Of a DNA stretch of 64,000 nucleotides, positions 1 through 8,400 are shown piece after piece. The DNA is from Candidatus Gastranaerophilales bacterium. Lineage in GTDB: Bacteria; Cyanobacteriota; Vampirovibrionia; Gastranaerophilales; Gastranaerophilaceae. Where the stretch lies: assembly GCA_910587375.1 (NCBI GenBank), contig CAJULR010000031.1, forward strand, positions 6,664 to 70,663, in the 5' to 3' direction. Positions within the stretch are counted from its first letter, which is position 1. The number at the start of each line of letters is the position of its first letter. A program made the translations under genes and the position numbers. Under the pieces are notes generated by a model. That model did not search any database. It was not told the DNA's origin and worked only from the letters and a program-made list of their open reading frames with translations.

Positions 1-78
1 AAATGCGCTTGAAGTTCAAAAAAAGTTGAAAAAAATTAAATTAAGTTCGCTATAGGCTTTCTACCCGATTTTTTTGGG

Positions 79-858
79 TTATCTTTTATACACCCGCCAA
101 AGGGGAAGTGTGACAAAAATGAAGGCGCCTGCTATGTTTCCAAGGGTGGTTGGAATCATGTTTTTTATAAAAGCGACGGTTGAAATGCTTGTTCCCGCGT
201 TTTCAAAAACTCCACCAAGAAGGCGCTCTGAGAGCATTCCACAGGGGATGAAAAACATATTTGCAACACAGTGTTCATATCCTGCAATTATAAAAATTGT
301 TATAGGAAAAACAATGCCAAAAACCTTGCCTATTGTGTCTTTTGAATATTGTGCCATATAGACTGCCATGCAAACAAGCCAATTGCAAAGTATTCCGCTG
401 ATAAAACATTTTAATGGAGTGAGGCTGATTTTTCCCTGTGCCGTTAAATATGCAAGGTTTAGGTAATCTTCGGGTTGATTTGCGCTTGAAAACGCCAGAA
501 GGACAACAATAAGTGCCCCTGTGAGATTTCCAAAATAAACAACAAGCCAGTTTTTAAGAAGTTTTGCAGCGCTAATTTTCTTTTCAAGGAAGGACAAGGT
601 CATTAAAACATTTCCCGTAAAAAGCTCTGCGCCTGTCATGGTTATCATAATAAGCCCTGTTGAAAAAACAATTCCCGCTAAAAATTTAGCGAGGCCAAGG
701 CCCACTCCAATTCTTACAAGAAGGCTAGAGTGAGCTCCAAGTGCTATAAAGGCGCCTGCGAGGATTGCAAGAATAAACGTTTTTGTTCGCCTTCTTTTTG
801 CTTTCAAAACGCCTGTTTCAATGATTTCATCCGTAATTTCAGTTATTTTTGCACCCAT
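79..858 (-). CDS. FNT-family formate/nitrite-type channel
   Basis: A 259-residue polytopic inner-membrane protein with about six hydrophobic segments, of the formate-nitrite transporter (FocA/NirC) family. These pentameric channels pass small monovalent anions such as formate, nitrite or hydrosulfide. Seen: the length is normal for the family, the N-terminus is short and basic, and Asn/Gly-rich family motifs (TGAELFTGN, YFGNLTGA) lie near residues 75-115. The ATG follows AAGGATTTAAA, a usable Shine-Dalgarno sequence. It starts 14 nt after the carbonic anhydrase stop, so the two are probably co-transcribed; formate export or bicarbonate-linked anion exchange would suit a fermentative anaerobe. 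The exact anion cannot be decided from sequence. Confidence 0.9.
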   Translation of the reverse strand: MGAKITEITDEIIETGVLKAKRRRTKTFILAILAGAFIALGAHSSLLVRIGVGLGLAKFLAGIVFSTGLIMITMTGAELFTGNVLMTLSFLEKKISAAKLLKNWLVVYFGNLTGALIVVLLAFSSANQPEDYLNLAYLTAQGKISLTPLKCFISGILCNWLVCMAVYMAQYSKDTIGKVFGIVFPITIFIIAGYEHCVANMFFIPCGMLSERLLGGVFENAGTSISTVAFIKNMIPTTLGNIAGAFIFVTLPLWRVYKR

Positions 859-872
859 TTTAAATCCTTGTT

Positions 873-1460
873 TTATTCAATTATATTTATCAGGCCTGAG
901 TTTATGTCAAAATAGGCTTTTACAATTTTTAGGCCTTCGTTTTCAAACGCGTCGCGCACAATGTTTGATTTAACTAAAAGCCTGTGTTTGCACACTTCAA
1001 GGTATTCTTTTGCAAGTGTATCGTAATCTTCAAGGCCTTTTTCGTGCTTAACCGATTGCACCTGATAAATCAAATTTTCAAAACAATCGTTGTAAAGAGG
1101 CGCCTCCATTGCATATTTCATAACGCCGCAATCCTGGTGTCCAAGGATTATAAGGAGTTTTATTTTAAGTTTTTTTACGGCATATTCAATGCTTTCTAAA
1201 ACGTTTGCTCCGATTGTGTTTCCTGCCGTTCTAACGCAAAAAAGTTCGCCAAGGCCTGTGTCAAAAAGGATTTCAGGGGTTACTCTTGAATCAGAGCAGC
1301 CAAGCACGATTGCATAAGGCTTTTGCCCCTCTTCAAGGCTTTTTAGCATGGAATCAAAACAATAATTTTTAATTTCGGGCTTTCCTTCGATAAATTTTTT
1401 ATTTCCTTCAAGCAAGAATTCGAGCGCTTCTTCAGGTGTTTTAAAACTAAGTTTTCTCAT
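873..1460 (-). CDS. Beta-class carbonic anhydrase
   Basis: Interconverts CO2 and bicarbonate in the cytoplasm. The 195-residue protein carries the beta-class zinc signature: C55 and D57 with R59 in GCSDSR, then H108 and C111 in GHQDCG. Length is typical of bacterial enzymes. It is the first gene of a pair with the FNT channel, suggesting supply of bicarbonate for carboxylations or pH balance during acid production. Upstream, between it and the next gene, is a perfect 12-bp palindrome AAAACCGGTTTT at 1502-1513, which could be an operator but has no other support. The family assignment is secure; which clade (CynT-like or Can-like) is not resolved. Confidence 0.93.
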   Translation of the reverse strand: MRKLSFKTPEEALEFLLEGNKKFIEGKPEIKNYCFDSMLKSLEEGQKPYAIVLGCSDSRVTPEILFDTGLGELFCVRTAGNTIGANVLESIEYAVKKLKIKLLIILGHQDCGVMKYAMEAPLYNDCFENLIYQVQSVKHEKGLEDYDTLAKEYLEVCKHRLLVKSNIVRDAFENEGLKIVKAYFDINSGLINIIE

Positions 1461-1533
1461 AAAATTAACTCCATATTGTCTTGAGCCTTTTATAACCTCA
1501 TAAAACCGGTTTTTAAGAATATTATATCAAAAA

Positions 1534-1770
1534 TTATTTTCTGCGGATTATCTCTTGTGCGCTATCGAGTTCTTTTGAGGTTAATTCTGCAATAAGCGCG
1601 CTTTCGGGGCAGTTTTCGTTTGCAAAACAAGTAAGAAGATTATTTAAGGTTTTTAAGTTTGCGATAATTTCTTCGATATCAAGAAGCTGGTCTTTGAGTT
1701 TAAAAATAGTATCATCTTTTGAATCTTTTTGGCGTTCAGGCACTTTTTGGCTGCTTTTTTGGTTTTGCAT
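1534..1770 (-). CDS. Small hypothetical protein, helical
   Basis: A 78-residue protein that I do not recognise. The first ~25 residues are polar and Lys/Gln/Ser rich, and the rest is predicted helical with heptad-like Leu/Ile spacing (residues ~25-48) and two cysteines near residues 48-54 (CFANENC). A good Shine-Dalgarno sequence (AAGGAGAAACCC) precedes the ATG, supporting translation. It lies upstream of the carbonic anhydrase in the same direction, with 73 nt between. No domain can be named; a small dimeric coiled-coil protein is the most that can be said. Confidence 0.6.
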   Translation of the reverse strand: MQNQKSSQKVPERQKDSKDDTIFKLKDQLLDIEEIIANLKTLNNLLTCFANENCPESALIAELTSKELDSAQEIIRRK

Positions 1771-1870
1771 GGGTTTCTCCTTAACTAAGTTTTAACTATG
1801 TATATAATATATTAAAAACTGAATTTTTTTTATATAGTGTAACTAATTAGTATAAAAACTTAATAAAAGT

Positions 1871-1882
1871 TATAATTTAAAC
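1871..1882 (+). promoter_or_regulatory. -10 box directly before a leaderless-looking start
   Basis: A perfect TATAAT at 1871-1876 lies exactly 6 nt before the ATG at 1883, and there is no Shine-Dalgarno sequence. Transcription would start at or next to the ATG. The -35 region is poor (TTAGTA at 18-bp spacing). Confidence 0.5.
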
Positions 1883-2065
1883 ATGAGGAAAAAAATATTA
1901 AAACTTGGAAAGACAAGTTATTGCATAACTTTAAGCCCGACGTTTCTTGAACTTTTGGGGATAGAAAATCCGAAAGAAGCGCACAAATATACGCTGGATG
2001 TATCGTTTAAAAATAATTCCTTAATTCTTAAAAACCCTGTAAAAACAGAGGACGAAGAGGAATAA
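1883..2065 (+). CDS. SpoVT/AbrB (MazE-like) DNA-binding domain protein
   Basis: A 60-residue protein with the pattern of a swapped-hairpin AbrB/MazE fold: a short basic strand (KKILKLGKTSYCITLSP), a helix-like LELLGI segment, then beta strands ending in SLILKNP, and an acidic tail. Such proteins bind DNA as dimers and act either as transition-state regulators or as antitoxins. No toxin-like ORF is adjacent: the next gene is serS on the opposite strand, beyond a terminator. It is therefore more likely a stand-alone regulator, or an antitoxin that has lost its partner. The fold call rests on pattern only. Confidence 0.6.
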   Translation: MRKKILKLGKTSYCITLSPTFLELLGIENPKEAHKYTLDVSFKNNSLILKNPVKTEDEEE

Positions 2066-2100
2066 AAAATTGAGGCTCCCGGTTTGGACCCTCAATTTTT
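2065..2100. terminator. Bidirectional terminator between convergent genes
   Basis: A perfect 11-bp inverted repeat (AAAAATTGAGG at 2065-2075, CCTCAATTTTT at 2090-2100) with a 14-nt loop. A/T runs on both sides let it serve the AbrB-like gene on plus and serS on minus. Confidence 0.8.
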
Positions 2101-2121
2101 GGTAAAAAGTTGTTTGGTAGG

Positions 2122-3384
2122 TTATATAATATCAAACCCTGTGTATTTGCGGAGTACTTCAGGAACGATAATGTGGCCGTTTTCTGTTTGGAAGTTTTCG
2201 CAAATTGCGGCCAAAGTTCTTCCGACAGCAAGGCCTGAGCCATTCAAAGTGTGCACAAATTCAATGCTTCCGTCCTTTCTCCTGAAGCGAATGTTTGCGC
2301 GGCGCGCCTGGTAATCGCCGAAGTTTGAACAGCTTGAAATTTCTTTGTATGCGTTGTAGGATGGCATCCAAACTTCTAAATCGTAGCATTTTTTGGCAGA
2401 AAACCCTATGTCGCCCGTTGAAAGGCAAACGCGTCTGTAAGGGAGGCCTAAAAGTTCCAGCACATTTTCAGCGTCCCTGGTTAATTTTTCGTGCTCTTCT
2501 GCGGATTGTTCGGGCTTTGTTAATTTTACAAGCTCAACCTTGTTAAATTGGTGCTGGCGGATGAGCCCCCTTGTGTCTTTTCCGGCAGAACCAGCTTCGC
2601 GCCTGAAACAGGGGGTGTATGCTGTCATATATTTTGGCAAGCTCTCTTCATCCAAAATTTCGTCCTGATAAATGTTTGTAACGGGAACTTCCGCAGTCGG
2701 GATTAAATACAAATCCTCATCAACGCATTTAAACATATCTTCTTTAAATTTTGGCAATTGTCCTGTTCCTGTCATAGTTTTTGAATTTGCCATAACGGGG
2801 GGCAAAATTTCTTCATAGCCGCGTGTTTGGGTGTGCGTATCAAGGAAGAAATTTATAATAGCGCGCTCAAGCCTTGCGCCTTTGCCACGATAAAGCGTAA
2901 ACCTTGTGTGAGCAAGCTTTACACCCCTTTCAAAATCGAGCATATTTAATTCAGGGCATAAATCCCAGTGTGCCTTGAGTTCAAAATCAGCTTTTGTGGG
3001 CTCGCCCCATCTTTTAACTTCAACGTTTGTGCTGTCATCCGGGCCGATTGGAATTTCCGGGTCCGGCGTGTTTGGAATGAATAAAAGTGCTTCTCTTTGT
3101 TTTAAATCAAGCTCGTTCAAGGTTTCTTCAAGCTTTTTTACATCTTCCCCAAGCTGTCTGATTTCAGCCTGGATTTCTGTTGTATCAATGCCTTCTTTTT
3201 TCATCGCGCCGATTTTGTTTGATTCTTGTTTTCTTTTGGCGCGAAGTTCATCTGCCTGAAATTGAATTTTGCGTCTTTCGTTATCAATTTCTAAAACCGC
3301 GTCTACAGAGAGATTTGGGTTTCTTCTTTTTAAAAGTTCGTTGATTTTTTCAGGATTTTCTCTGATTAATTTAATGTCAAGCAT
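2122..3384 (-). CDS. serS: Seryl-tRNA synthetase
   Basis: Charges tRNA-Ser (and tRNA-Sec where present) with serine in the cytoplasm. The 420 residues fit the family. The N-terminal ~110 residues form the tRNA-binding coiled-coil arm (heptad-rich, residues ~30-100). The class II core shows motif 2 (FRREAGSAGKDTRG with the downstream QHQF) and motif 3 (GSGLAVGRTLAA). The start ATG overlaps the 3' end of rluB by 8 nt, so the two are translationally coupled. A bidirectional hairpin follows at 2065-2100. Confidence 0.97.
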   Translation of the reverse strand: MLDIKLIRENPEKINELLKRRNPNLSVDAVLEIDNERRKIQFQADELRAKRKQESNKIGAMKKEGIDTTEIQAEIRQLGEDVKKLEETLNELDLKQREALLFIPNTPDPEIPIGPDDSTNVEVKRWGEPTKADFELKAHWDLCPELNMLDFERGVKLAHTRFTLYRGKGARLERAIINFFLDTHTQTRGYEEILPPVMANSKTMTGTGQLPKFKEDMFKCVDEDLYLIPTAEVPVTNIYQDEILDEESLPKYMTAYTPCFRREAGSAGKDTRGLIRQHQFNKVELVKLTKPEQSAEEHEKLTRDAENVLELLGLPYRRVCLSTGDIGFSAKKCYDLEVWMPSYNAYKEISSCSNFGDYQARRANIRFRRKDGSIEFVHTLNGSGLAVGRTLAAICENFQTENGHIIVPEVLRKYTGFDII

Positions 3385-4114
3385 TGTCTTCTTCCTTATT
3401 CACTATTTTTTCTATATAAGTTCTCAATTCCTTTATTTGCTTTGGTTTCAGGGGTTTGAACTGCCCCTTCTTAAGCCCCGTAAGTTCAATTGTCGCGTGG
3501 CGAATTCTTTTTAACGACACAACATTATGCCCCAAAAACTCAATCATTCTGCGGATTTGGCGGTTCATTCCCTGGTATAATGTCATCTCCAGAAGGCTTT
3601 CCTTGTTTGTAGCCTCTAAAAGCTCCACATCTGCGTATGCAACCTTGCCTTTTTCAATTTCAATTCCCTTTGCAAGGGTTTCAAGGTCTGCCTTGGTTAA
3701 TTTCGCGTCGACCGTTACCCGATAAACCTTTGATACCTTGATTGAAGGGTGGGTAAGGTCATAGATTAAATCGCCGTCATTTGTGAGGATTATAAGCCCG
3801 GAAGAGTCCTTATCCAGCCTGCCTACAGGTTTCATGGATTGCATTGTATCAGGAAGCAGGTCATAAATTGTTTTTCGACCTTTTTCATCAGAAGCCGTTG
3901 TGATGTAGCCTGCGGGCTTGTAAAACCTGAAATATTCAAAGTTTTTGCCGCGCACAAGCTTGTCATCCACATAAACTTTATCTTTGCGGCGAATTTCAAA
4001 GCCAAGCATAGTAACAACTTCGCCGTTTACTTTTACTCTGCCTGCCTGAATAAGCTCATCGGCCTTGCGTCTTGAGGCAATGCCGGTTTGCGCTATGTAT
4101 TTATTTATCCTCAT
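3377..4114 (-). CDS. rluB: 23S rRNA/RsuA-family pseudouridine synthase
   Basis: Isomerises a specific uridine in ribosomal RNA. From the ATG at 4114 it has 245 residues: an S4 RNA-binding domain (residues 1-60, MRINKYIAQTG...RVKVNG) and a catalytic domain with D101 in GRLDKDSSGL. The open frame runs 141 codons further upstream without a stop, but that part is a decayed pilin-type cassette, so the true start is at the S4 domain. A TAAAAT box 7 nt before this ATG and an AAAGG too close to work as a ribosome site suggest a leaderless start. RluB versus RsuA or RluE cannot be settled by eye. Confidence 0.88.
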   Translation of the reverse strand: MRINKYIAQTGIASRRKADELIQAGRVKVNGEVVTMLGFEIRRKDKVYVDDKLVRGKNFEYFRFYKPAGYITTASDEKGRKTIYDLLPDTMQSMKPVGRLDKDSSGLIILTNDGDLIYDLTHPSIKVSKVYRVTVDAKLTKADLETLAKGIEIEKGKVAYADVELLEATNKESLLEMTLYQGMNRQIRRMIEFLGHNVVSLKRIRHATIELTGLKKGQFKPLKPKQIKELRTYIEKIVNKEEDNA

Positions 4115-4537
4115 AGCCTTTATTTTAGCACAAAATGCTGTAGTGTGAGTTAATTTCTTGCCCGTTTTGTATTTATTACAGGGCGTGAGGTTCAAATCCA
4201 GGACACAGCGCACAGTAAAGGCGTTCGTGGGAAGGTTGTTGTTAGTCGGGTACAGTGTACCATTCTGCAAGTTCGGGCTGTAATAGTTGCTGCCGTTAGG
4301 TGTGCCTGTCCATACGTGGTACGGGTAGCAGTTGTTACCGTTTGCGCCCGGGCAGCCGCCGCTCAAGTTGTAGCACCGCAAGGCGCCGTAACCTGAATTC
4401 TGGTCACAGAGCTGTCTGCAGGATTGTGTTTTGGCTTCTGTGGGTGCTTTGCAAAAATTTGTTTCACTAATGTTACCACAAATTTTGCTTACATCCTGCG
4501 TTGCCGTTGTGGTAGTTTTTGCACCGGCTTTACGCAT
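4115..4537 (-). pseudogene. Cassette C: C-terminal adhesin/pilin-type module, decayed
   Basis: Reading minus, this stretch encodes CRQLCD, YGALRC, NLSGGCPG, NCYP, VWTG, GSNYY and ends in AFTVRCVLDLN. The architecture is Cys-rich with a conserved front, variable middle and conserved end, reminiscent of FISUMP/Fib_succ_major-type C-termini that also end in a VRCV motif. There is no secretion signal and no ribosome site at the nominal ATG (4537), which overlaps the stop of cassette B. After the VRCVLDLN end the frame drifts through non-conserved residues into rluB. It looks like a silent or decayed 3'-end fragment rather than an expressed gene. Confidence 0.65.
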
Positions 4538-4815
4538 TCAAATCCAGGACACAGCGCACAGTACGGGCACGGGTAGGAACGTGCGACTCTTGTTTGAATG
4601 AACCATTGTTCAATGGAAAGTCGTAGTAATTACTGCCTGTAATCGTGCCTGACCACACATAGTTCGGGTAGCAGTTGTTATCGCTGGAGCCCGGGCAGCC
4701 GCCGCTCAGATTCCTGCACTGTAAGGCGCCGTAACTTGCACTTGAACTGCCGTCGCAGAGCTGTTGTCTGTAGTTTTTCTGCGGGTATAAGTTCAAATCC
4801 AGGACACAGCGCACA
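4191..4815 (-). repeat. 24-bp direct repeat, three copies, closing each cassette
   Basis: Identical 24-bp copies at 4191-4214, 4537-4560 and 4792-4815 (plus-strand core TTCAAATCCAGGACACAGCG). Each encodes the RCVLDLN end of a cassette on the minus strand. Spacing is 346 and 255 bp. Perfect identity at the ends, despite divergent middles, suggests recombination or selection on the ends. Confidence 0.85.
4530..4790 (-). pseudogene. Cassette B: second C-terminal module
   Basis: A second copy of the same module in the same orientation: QLCD, YGALQC, NLSGGCPG, NCYPN, VWSG, GSNYYD, a variable segment, then TVRCVLDLNA and a stop (4530-4532). It is in frame with the end of cassette A (VRCVLDLNLYPQKNY leads into it) but out of frame with cassette C. 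The front (YGAL...GGCPG...NCYP) and end match C closely, while about 25 residues between GSNYY and VRCV differ. Confidence 0.65.
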
Positions 4816-4971
4816 CCAAAGGCGTAGGTAACATCGCGACCTCCAGACTCTTGTTTAAGTGTACCACTGCCCAGGTTGTAGTCATAGTGCTTAGTGGTTG
4901 AGCCTTCATACAGGCTTCCTGACCATATTATGTTCGGGTAGCAGTTGCTACCGCTTGCGCCTGGGCAGCCT
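4791..4971 (-). pseudogene. Cassette A: 5'-truncated C-terminal module
   Basis: A third copy lacking its front: it begins abruptly at GCPG, continues through NCYPN, IWSG and a longer unique middle (contains KHYDYN and KQESGG), and ends AFGVRCVLDLN. Upstream of 4971 the similarity stops and an in-frame TAG follows within about 15 codons. A recombination breakpoint at ~4971 is the simplest reading. Confidence 0.6.
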
Positions 4972-5271
4972 GTTCGTATGTCCCGCTAACTTTTCAATGT
5001 GCAGCTGTGTCTGAAATGGTGATTGGGCGGGTGGTTTGGCAGGGCAATGTACACTTTCCCCCGCGGCAGCCAAAATAATTCAGCATAAAACCATTCAAAA
5101 TGGCCCCGCCTTGACGATTTGAATTCCCCTTCTGTCAAAACCCGTGGGCCTTGGCACTCTAAGGTTTTTCTTATGTTTATAATATCCTGAAAGCCTATAT
5201 TTTGGCAAATTGTAAAACAAACTTTGTAAATGCAGTTTCGTTGGGTATATATGCTCAACCTGTCTGCAAAG

Positions 5272-5303
5272 AAAAGGGGCGCAAAGGTTACAAAACGCGC
5301 CCC
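5272..5303 (-). terminator. Terminator downstream of the prepilin gene
   Basis: On minus, GGGGCGC (5303-5297) pairs with GCGCCCC (5282-5276) over a 14-nt loop and is followed by TTTTC. It lies ~190 nt past the prepilin stop and would insulate the cassettes from prepilin transcription. Confidence 0.65.
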
Positions 5304-5357
5304 GAAAAGTTGTTCATCTAAAATCTTGATTAATTATCTGCTATTCAATGAACAGCC

Positions 5358-5449
5358 GTCATCCTGAACTTGATTCAGGATCTCATGGTTTTTTGCAAAA
5401 CCTTTCTGGATTGCTTCGTCGCTGTCGCAACGCTTGCAATGACGATTGT
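5358..5449. repeat. Dispersed palindromic repeats, 3' side of the prepilin gene
   Basis: A CATCCTGAACTTGATTCAGG palindrome (5358-5385) is followed by a CTGGATTGCTTCG...GCAATGACG half-element (5402-5443). Both families recur at 8255-8645 on the other side of the prepilin gene, and both are of types known as abundant interspersed repeats in many bacterial genomes. Confidence 0.75.
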
Positions 5450-5488
5450 CCATTCAAGCCGTGCCAGAGGCCCAATGGCCCCGAAACA

Positions 5489-8400
5489 TTATATCGACAC
5501 TCCTTTGTATTCAATGATTACAAAGCCATCGCCGCCGTTTCCGCCAATTCCGCCCGTTTCATCTACAACGGAGCCGCCGCCCCCGCCGCCGCCGAATGTG
5601 CCGTTTTTGCCATGAGGGGTGTTTGCGGCCCCGCTGCAGGTTATGCCGGACATTAACGTTGTAAGGTTTCCGCCGCAGCCGCCTAAAATGGGCCCTGCAA
5701 CTGTTCCGTCTTTTGCTTTAACGTATGTGGCCCAGGTTTCGTCTGTGTTTTGGTATAATTGTTCCAAATATCCGCCAATTCCGCCATAGGTGGGCGTTGC
5801 CGCCTGCCCTTTGGTTTGGGGGTCAGAGCAATTTGCGTATTTTCCCGTGCCATCGCAGGGCAAAAGCTTTTCTTTTGCGTGTTCTGCTATGCCCATTCCG
5901 CCGTCATTTCCGCGCAGGCCGCCTTTTGCCGTTGCGTATGTGCCGAATTTTGAAGCTGTGCCGTTGCCATCTCCTGTCACTTTTCCGCCGTCGCCGATTG
6001 TAATTGGGATTTCGGTTCCTGCTTTAAGGTTTGATATGTATTTTGTGACAAGTTCGCCCGTGGTGCCGCCCCCGCCGTTGGTTCCGCCATATTCAAAATA
6101 GATATAGCCGCTTGCCCCCGCGGCGCCCGCGCCAAAACCGTCATTCAGGGTTTGTGCGCCCGCTCCGCCGCCCCCGCCTGCGCCATAGTTTGTTAAAAGC
6201 GGCGTGTTCCCGTTTTTAACCGTGTTTCCGCCTGCTCCTCCGTTTTGGGCTTCGCCTTTCATATTCATGCTTGCGCCGCCCCCGCCGCCAAAGCCTTTGT
6301 TTAAGAGGTCTGTGGAGAGTTTGCCGTCATCCCCGCCCTTGGTGTCGAAGGTGGTTCCTGTCCAGTTGTTGTCCAAAATGTTTACGGTTCTTTTGGCTCC
6401 TCCGGCGGACACTGCGGTTTCAGAGGATGAATATCTTCCTGCAAGGCCACCTTCTGCGCGCGCAAGGATTTCGCCGTTTGATTTCCTTGAAATTGTTGTG
6501 GCAAGGCCTGGATCGCCGTCTTTTCCTGCTGTTGTTCTTGAAACGCCTCCACGGCCGACTGTAAACACAAGGGTTTCGCCGGGTGTGACAGAAATTTCGC
6601 CCACGGTAATCTGTCCTGCGCCCCCGCCTCCGCCGCCATTTGCGGGCATGTCATATTCGCAATAGAAAGCTTTAGGGTTTGCGGGAATATCTGCTGAAAT
6701 ATTGAATTTTATCGCTCCGGGTTTACCTGAAGTTCTTGCGTTTCCGCCGTTACAATATTCTGAACCAAAGGTATTCCCTGAAATGGTACCACCAGAGCTG
6801 CCACTTCCATTTGAGGATTTTCCGCCACTAACCGTTCCACCTCTGCCATAGCCATTACCCCAATTTGTTGAAGATGTTGCGCTACCTCCTGCGCCTCCTC
6901 CAGCACCCCCACCACCGCCACCACCTCCAGGTGTGCATTCGCTATGACCGCTGCATTTATAAAGGCCTCCTGCTCCTCCACCACCTCCAGGGGCCTCAAA
7001 AATTTTTACATTGCCATTTTTTATCAATGTGGCTCCACCGCCACCTCCACCTGCAGAGCTGCATCCGCCAGCACCCCCACCCCCACCTCCAAAGCCTAGA
7101 TTGCCATCTCCACCTCCGCCGCTACCTCCTCTATTGGCTGTAGCATTAGAACAAGGCCCTACATTGCCGCCATTTCCCCCGGAAGCATAACCAGTGCCTC
7201 CGGAAATAGTATTTGAACCTGTTATTGCGTCGCTACCATTTTTACCACTACCGCCACCATAACCACCCTTTCCGAAGCAAGTGTTGTCTGTAATGCTTAA
7301 GTAATTTCCACCTAAAGCTACTCCTAAATATCCACCTGTTCCCCCGTATCCAAAACCAGTGCAATTTGTATAGGCTCCACCACCGCCACCTGCTCCAAAA
7401 CCACCATCTCCACCTTTTTCTTTTGCATAGGCGGTGCCACCATATCCTCCTCCACCGCCAACTCTGATTATTATGTTTGTTGCGTTTTCGGTTATTGTAA
7501 TTGTTTTGTTTTCAATATATGCACCAGAACCAGCCCCGCCTTGGGAGGCACAATTCTCATGCCCTATACCCCCTCCCCCGCCTCCGCCGCCGCAAGCGTA
7601 AAGATTTGTAAACTTAACACCACCCTCTGCGGAAGCATAATATTTCGAAAGTTTAACATTTGGTGATATTTCTTTGCCATCCTCCGAATCAATCCATTTT
7701 GTTTTGCCTGAAGCAGCGCAGGGCTCTGCCAAAGCGGGTGATTTATAATCATCTGAAACTTTAATTAAATCCGTTAATTTATATTCGCCGGGCTCTTTCT
7801 TTTCAACTGCCTGGTTATTGATTTTAAACGCAGGAGTTGCGCCATATGCTGTGCCGACGCCGACGCCGCCGGAGGCTCCGCCACCGCCGCCACCGAGCAT
7901 GAATATGCGAAGTTTTGTAACACCTTCAGGAACTGTCCATGACTTGCTTGTTGTAATTTCTTGTTTGCCGTAGAATGAGTTGCCGCCTGCGCCTCCGCCG
8001 CCCATAAGGGTGACTTTTACGTTGTTAACGTCGTTTGGCACGTTGAAAGTTTTATCCTCCGTGTCTTTTGTAAAGATTTGTAACACGGCGTCTTTATCGT
8101 ATTGGGCGGCGCCAACGCCAGAGATGTTGATTTTTGCTTCATCCATGCGCTTTGTCATTACGGGGGCAAGGGCCGCAAGCAATAATGAGGCGACCAATAG
8201 GGCCATAAGCATTTCAACAAGGGAGAAGGCAGAGCAGGTTTTTAATGTGCAGCTGTCATTCTGAACTTGTTTCAGAATCTGTAATAGTCCCTGTTTGAGA
8301 CCCTGAATCAAGTTCAGGGTGACGCGGGGGAGGGAGAAGGCAGCATGGGATGATGTTGGGTTAAAACCCAACCTACGGGCTTTCCTATCACAACCTTGAG

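Larger units (their letters stand above)
4972..5488. other. Gene-poor spacer between the cassettes and the prepilin gene
   Basis: No convincing gene. It holds a 17-bp segment at 4991-5007 (TTTTCAATGTGCAGCTG) nearly identical to 8239-8255 just upstream of the prepilin cleavage site, a terminator-like hairpin at 5276-5303, and dispersed repeats at 5358-5449. A 90-codon minus-strand frame (4986-5258) has no recognisable features and no good ribosome site. Confidence 0.6.

Noticed and set aside
1883..2065. Toxin-antitoxin pair from the AbrB/MazE-like protein
   Set aside because: No toxin-sized gene adjacent; the downstream neighbour is serS on the opposite strand behind a terminator.
4191..4214. 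GTTCAAATCC looks like a tRNA T-arm (also at 4537 and 4791)
   Set aside because: No acceptor, D or anticodon arms fit around it; the sequence is explained as the codons for VRCVLDLN on the minus strand, repeated three times.
4191..4815. Possible CRISPR array from the three 24-bp identical repeats
   Set aside because: Spacing is 346 and 255 bp, spacers are homologous coding modules, and no cas genes are present.
4986..5258. 90-codon minus-strand frame in the spacer
   Set aside because: No recognisable motif and no convincing ribosome site; it covers a likely recombination junction.
5348..5656. Plus-strand frame of 102 codons starting MNSRHPELDSGSH
   Set aside because: It begins inside interspersed repeats and runs into the antisense of the prepilin gene; HPELDSGS is a translated repeat, not a protein family.
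5725..7143. Several plus-strand frames rich in Pro, Arg and His opposite the prepilin gene
   Set aside because: They are shadows of glycine codons on the minus strand; no ribosome sites or domains.
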